Assembly (NCBI RefSeq): GCF_900101745.1
Contig: NZ_FNAD01000009.1
Coordinates: 1-64,000 of the forward strand
Direction of reading: 5' to 3'
Source: Glycomyces harbinensis
GTDB lineage: Bacteria; Actinomycetota; Actinomycetes; Mycobacteriales; Micromonosporaceae
Length of the DNA stretch: 64,000 nt
Shown: piece after piece, positions 61,943 to 64,000 of the stretch
Layout: each line of letters begins with the position of its first letter
Position numbering within the stretch: the first letter of the stretch is position 1
Position numbers and translations under genes: made by a program
Notes under the pieces: generated by a model
Told to the model about the DNA's origin: nothing
The model's input: the letters and a program-made list of their open reading frames with translations, nothing else
Databases searched by the model: none

Positions 61943-64000
61943 CTAGTCGCTCGCCGCGGCCGCTTCGGCTCGCTTCTCCTGAGTCCTCGCCAGCAGCTGC
62001 GCGATGTCGATGACCTCGACGTCCTCGCGGCCCGCGTCGGCCACGCCGTCGCGCAGCATCGTCGAGCAGAACGGGCAGCCCACGGCCACCGTGTTCGCCC
62101 CCGTCGCCACCGCCTCGTCCGCGCGCTCCCGGTTGACGCGCTTGCCGATCGGCTCCTCGAGCCACATCCGGGCCCCGCCGGCGCCGCAGCAGAACGACTT
62201 CTCGTTGTTGCGGGGCATCTCGGTGACCTCCGCGAACGAGCCGATCAGCTCCCTCGGCGGCGTGAAGATCCGGTTGTGCCGGCCCAGGTAGCACGGGTCG
62301 TGGTAGGTCAGCTTGCCCTCGTGCTGCTCCACCGGCGTGATCTTCCCGGCGTTCACCAGGTCGTTCAGCAGCTCCGTGTGGTGCACGACCTCGTACGTGC
62401 CGCCGAGCTCCTCGTACTCGTTGCCGATGGTGTTCAGGCAGTGCGGGCAGGTCGCGACGATCTTGACCGCGCCGACCCCGTTCAGCGTCTCGACGTTCTG
62501 CTCGGCGAGCATCTGGTACATGAACTCGTGCCCGATGCGCCGCGCCGAGTCGCCCGTGCAGGTCTCGGCCTCACCGAGCACCGCGTACTTGACGCCGGCG
62601 TCGTGCAGCAGCGTCGCCACCGCGCGCGAGGTCTTCTGCGCCTTGGGGTCGTACGCGCCGGCGCAGCCGACCCAGTACAGGTACTCCCAGTCGCCGCCGG
62701 ACTCGGCGATCGGCATCTCGAAGTCGAGCGGCTCGGCCCACTTCAGGCGGTGGGCCGGGTTCTCGCCCCAGGGGTTCCCCTTGTTCTCGAGGTTGCGCAG
62801 CATCGTCTGCGCCTCCTCGGGGAAGTCCGACTCCATCATCACCATGTTCCGGCGCAGGTCCAGGATGTGGTCGACGTGCTCGATGTCGACCGGGCACTGC
62901 TCCACGCACGCACCGCAGGTCGTGCACGCCCACAGCACGTCGGGGTCGATCACCGAGCCGATGATGTTGATCTTCTCGTGCGGGTCGGCCTCGCCGCCGC
63001 GCTCCTTGGCGAGGGCCGCCGCCTTCAGGTACGGCGCCTGCTCGTAGAGGTGGTCGCGCAGGTCCGTCACGAGCTTCTTGGGCGACAAGGGCTTGCCGGT
63101 GTTCCAGGCGGGGCACTGCGACTGGCAGCGACCGCACTCGGTGCACGTGGAGAAGTCGAGCAGGCCCTTCCAGGAGAAGTCGGCGATGGTCGCGACGCCG
63201 AACGGCTGCGTCTCGGGGTCGGCGGTCTCGAAGTCGGCCGGCACGCCGTCGATGAGCATCGGCTTGGCCGCGCCCAGCGAGACGGCGCCGTCGGCGTGGC
63301 GCTTGAAGTAGAGGTTGAAGAACGCGGTGACCCGGTGCCAGCCGATGCCCATCGACGGGATCAGCGCGAGCATGAGGAAGAACGTCCACGACACGAGGAT
63401 GTCGAGGCCCGCGACCAGCGTGACGGCGGTGTGCAGGGCCTCGTCGGAGACGCCGCTCCACGCGTTCGCGATGAGGACCGAGACCGGCGAGGTCCACTCC
63501 TGGCCGATCTCCCCGAGTGCGACCTTGAACGACCGGATCGCCATGTGGGAGAGGACGATCGTGAAGATCGTCGCCTCGATGTAGAAGGCCATCCACTGCC
63601 GGGAGCCCTCGAACCTGGACGAGGAGCGCCGCTGGCCGGCGTCCGAGGCGGTGCCCTGCGGCGGGACCCGGTGCGCCCGGGGCTGCCTGAACATCCGGAT
63701 GCCGAAGAGCGTGAGGATGGCCACGCCGGTGAGCACGGTGAGGATCTCCGAGCCGAGCAGCCACAGCCCCCAGTGCCCGATGATCGGCAGGCCCCATTCG
63801 GGGTTGAGGACCTCGAAGTACGACTGGGCGAGGGCCGGGAACAGCAGGAAGAACCCGAAGAACACCGCCCAGTGCGCGAGTCCGACCCAGGTCCACTGCA
63901 GCATCCTGGTGTGCCCCAGGGATTCCCGGAGCATGGTCTTGACCCGGGCGCCCCGGTCGCCCTTGCGTGTCAGGTCGGGCGCGCCGAGCCGGACGAGTTC
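61943..64000 (-). CDS. 4Fe-4S (heterodisulfide reductase-like) oxidoreductase, partial
   Basis: At least 685 residues; frame open to the window edge with no start. N-terminal region has about five helices in a NarI-like arrangement, then two 4Fe-4S sites (CTECGRCQSQCPAWN and CTTCGACVEQCPVDIEH) and two CCG domains (CPHCLN ... and FCCGAGGARMW, HDPCYLGRHN). Related to GlpC/HdrD-like membrane oxidoreductases with large actinobacterial homologues. Physiological donor unknown. The ATG at 63934 is internal; upstream 22 codons also read in frame. Confidence 0.9.
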   Translation of the reverse strand, partial: ELVRLGAPDLTRKGDRGARVKTMLRESLGHTRMLQWTWVGLAHWAVFFGFFLLFPALAQSYFEVLNPEWGLPIIGHWGLWLLGSEILTVLTGVAILTLFGIRMFRQPRAHRVPPQGTASDAGQRRSSSRFEGSRQWMAFYIEATIFTIVLSHMAIRSFKVALGEIGQEWTSPVSVLIANAWSGVSDEALHTAVTLVAGLDILVSWTFFLMLALIPSMGIGWHRVTAFFNLYFKRHADGAVSLGAAKPMLIDGVPADFETADPETQPFGVATIADFSWKGLLDFSTCTECGRCQSQCPAWNTGKPLSPKKLVTDLRDHLYEQAPYLKAAALAKERGGEADPHEKINIIGSVIDPDVLWACTTCGACVEQCPVDIEHVDHILDLRRNMVMMESDFPEEAQTMLRNLENKGNPWGENPAHRLKWAEPLDFEMPIAESGGDWEYLYWVGCAGAYDPKAQKTSRAVATLLHDAGVKYAVLGEAETCTGDSARRIGHEFMYQMLAEQNVETLNGVGAVKIVATCPHCLNTIGNEYEELGGTYEVVHHTELLNDLVNAGKITPVEQHEGKLTYHDPCYLGRHNRIFTPPRELIGSFAEVTEMPRNNEKSFCCGAGGARMWLEEPIGKRVNRERADEAVATGANTVAVGCPFCSTMLRDGVADAGREDVEVIDIAQLLARTQEKRAEAAAASD

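Overview
The window is a chromosomal segment of a high-GC actinomycete. Third codon positions are almost all G or C and GTG/TTG starts are common. It carries the futalosine menaquinone genes mqnB and mqnD, the divisome gene sepH with its usual actinobacterial neighbours (cold-shock gene, DUF3027, DUF2530), an AfsR/SARP regulator, type VII secretion-like proteins, and sugar importer genes with no dedicated ATPase. A filamentous lineage near Glycomyces, Micromonospora or Streptomyces would fit, but genus is an inference.

Layout. 1-3.0 kb: the tail of a transposase cut by the window edge, an SGNH hydrolase, a putative tiny membrane peptide and a DUF4253 protein. 2.9-5.6 kb: a TetR repressor facing a DrrA/DrrB-type efflux ABC pair, with a near-perfect 17-bp inverted repeat between them. 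5.6-10.9 kb: a beta-propeller lipoprotein and a three-gene sugar ABC importer behind a promoter with two GAAACTTTC boxes. 11.0-13.2 kb: tRNA-Gly(CCC) and two tandem trypsin-like secreted proteases sharing a promoter element. 13.4-18.0 kb: GNAT enzyme, membrane SpoIIE-type phosphatase, putative small basic peptides and a FadE-type acyl-CoA dehydrogenase. 18.1-23.1 kb: two divergent type VII-like gene pairs, an alpha/beta-barrel protein and a DUF2975-XRE pair. 23.1-28.4 kb: a YbaB-like protein facing a large AfsR/SARP regulator with an 11-bp-period operator between them. 28.6-31.5 kb: a glycosidase fossil, a YidD-like protein, LarE and a cold-shock protein. 31.6-37.4 kb: mqnD-mqnB, DUF3027, DUF2530, sepH and an MFS exporter. 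37.7-48.2 kb: thpR, a membrane beta-propeller protein, glmS, a D,D-carboxypeptidase, a TetR/DUF418 pair, acpS and nnr. 48.3-50.3 kb: cysteine dioxygenase with a possible Cys-containing leader, and an NlpC/P60 wall hydrolase. 50.4-60.6 kb: signalling genes (SpoIIE phosphatase, hybrid histidine kinase with seven exact-period HAMP-type units, coupled response regulator, STAS protein, PrsW protease). 60.6-64 kb: the TadA-associated protein, TadA with an internal insert, and a 4Fe-4S oxidoreductase running off the window.

The strongest unexplained signal is a family of dispersed hairpin repeats downstream of genes: at least ten copies plus two of a related type, some in arrays of two or three with spacers of about 47 to 55 bp. 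Their inner stem shows a compensatory base change. A second pattern is duplication of sequence at stop codons, the clearest being a 27-bp unit repeated about four times over the tadA stop codon, with the stop repeated in frame. Many regulatory palindromes can be paired with an adjacent regulator gene: TetR sites near 3.7 and 45.5 kb, the SARP site at 23.9 kb and the XRE site at 22.35 kb.
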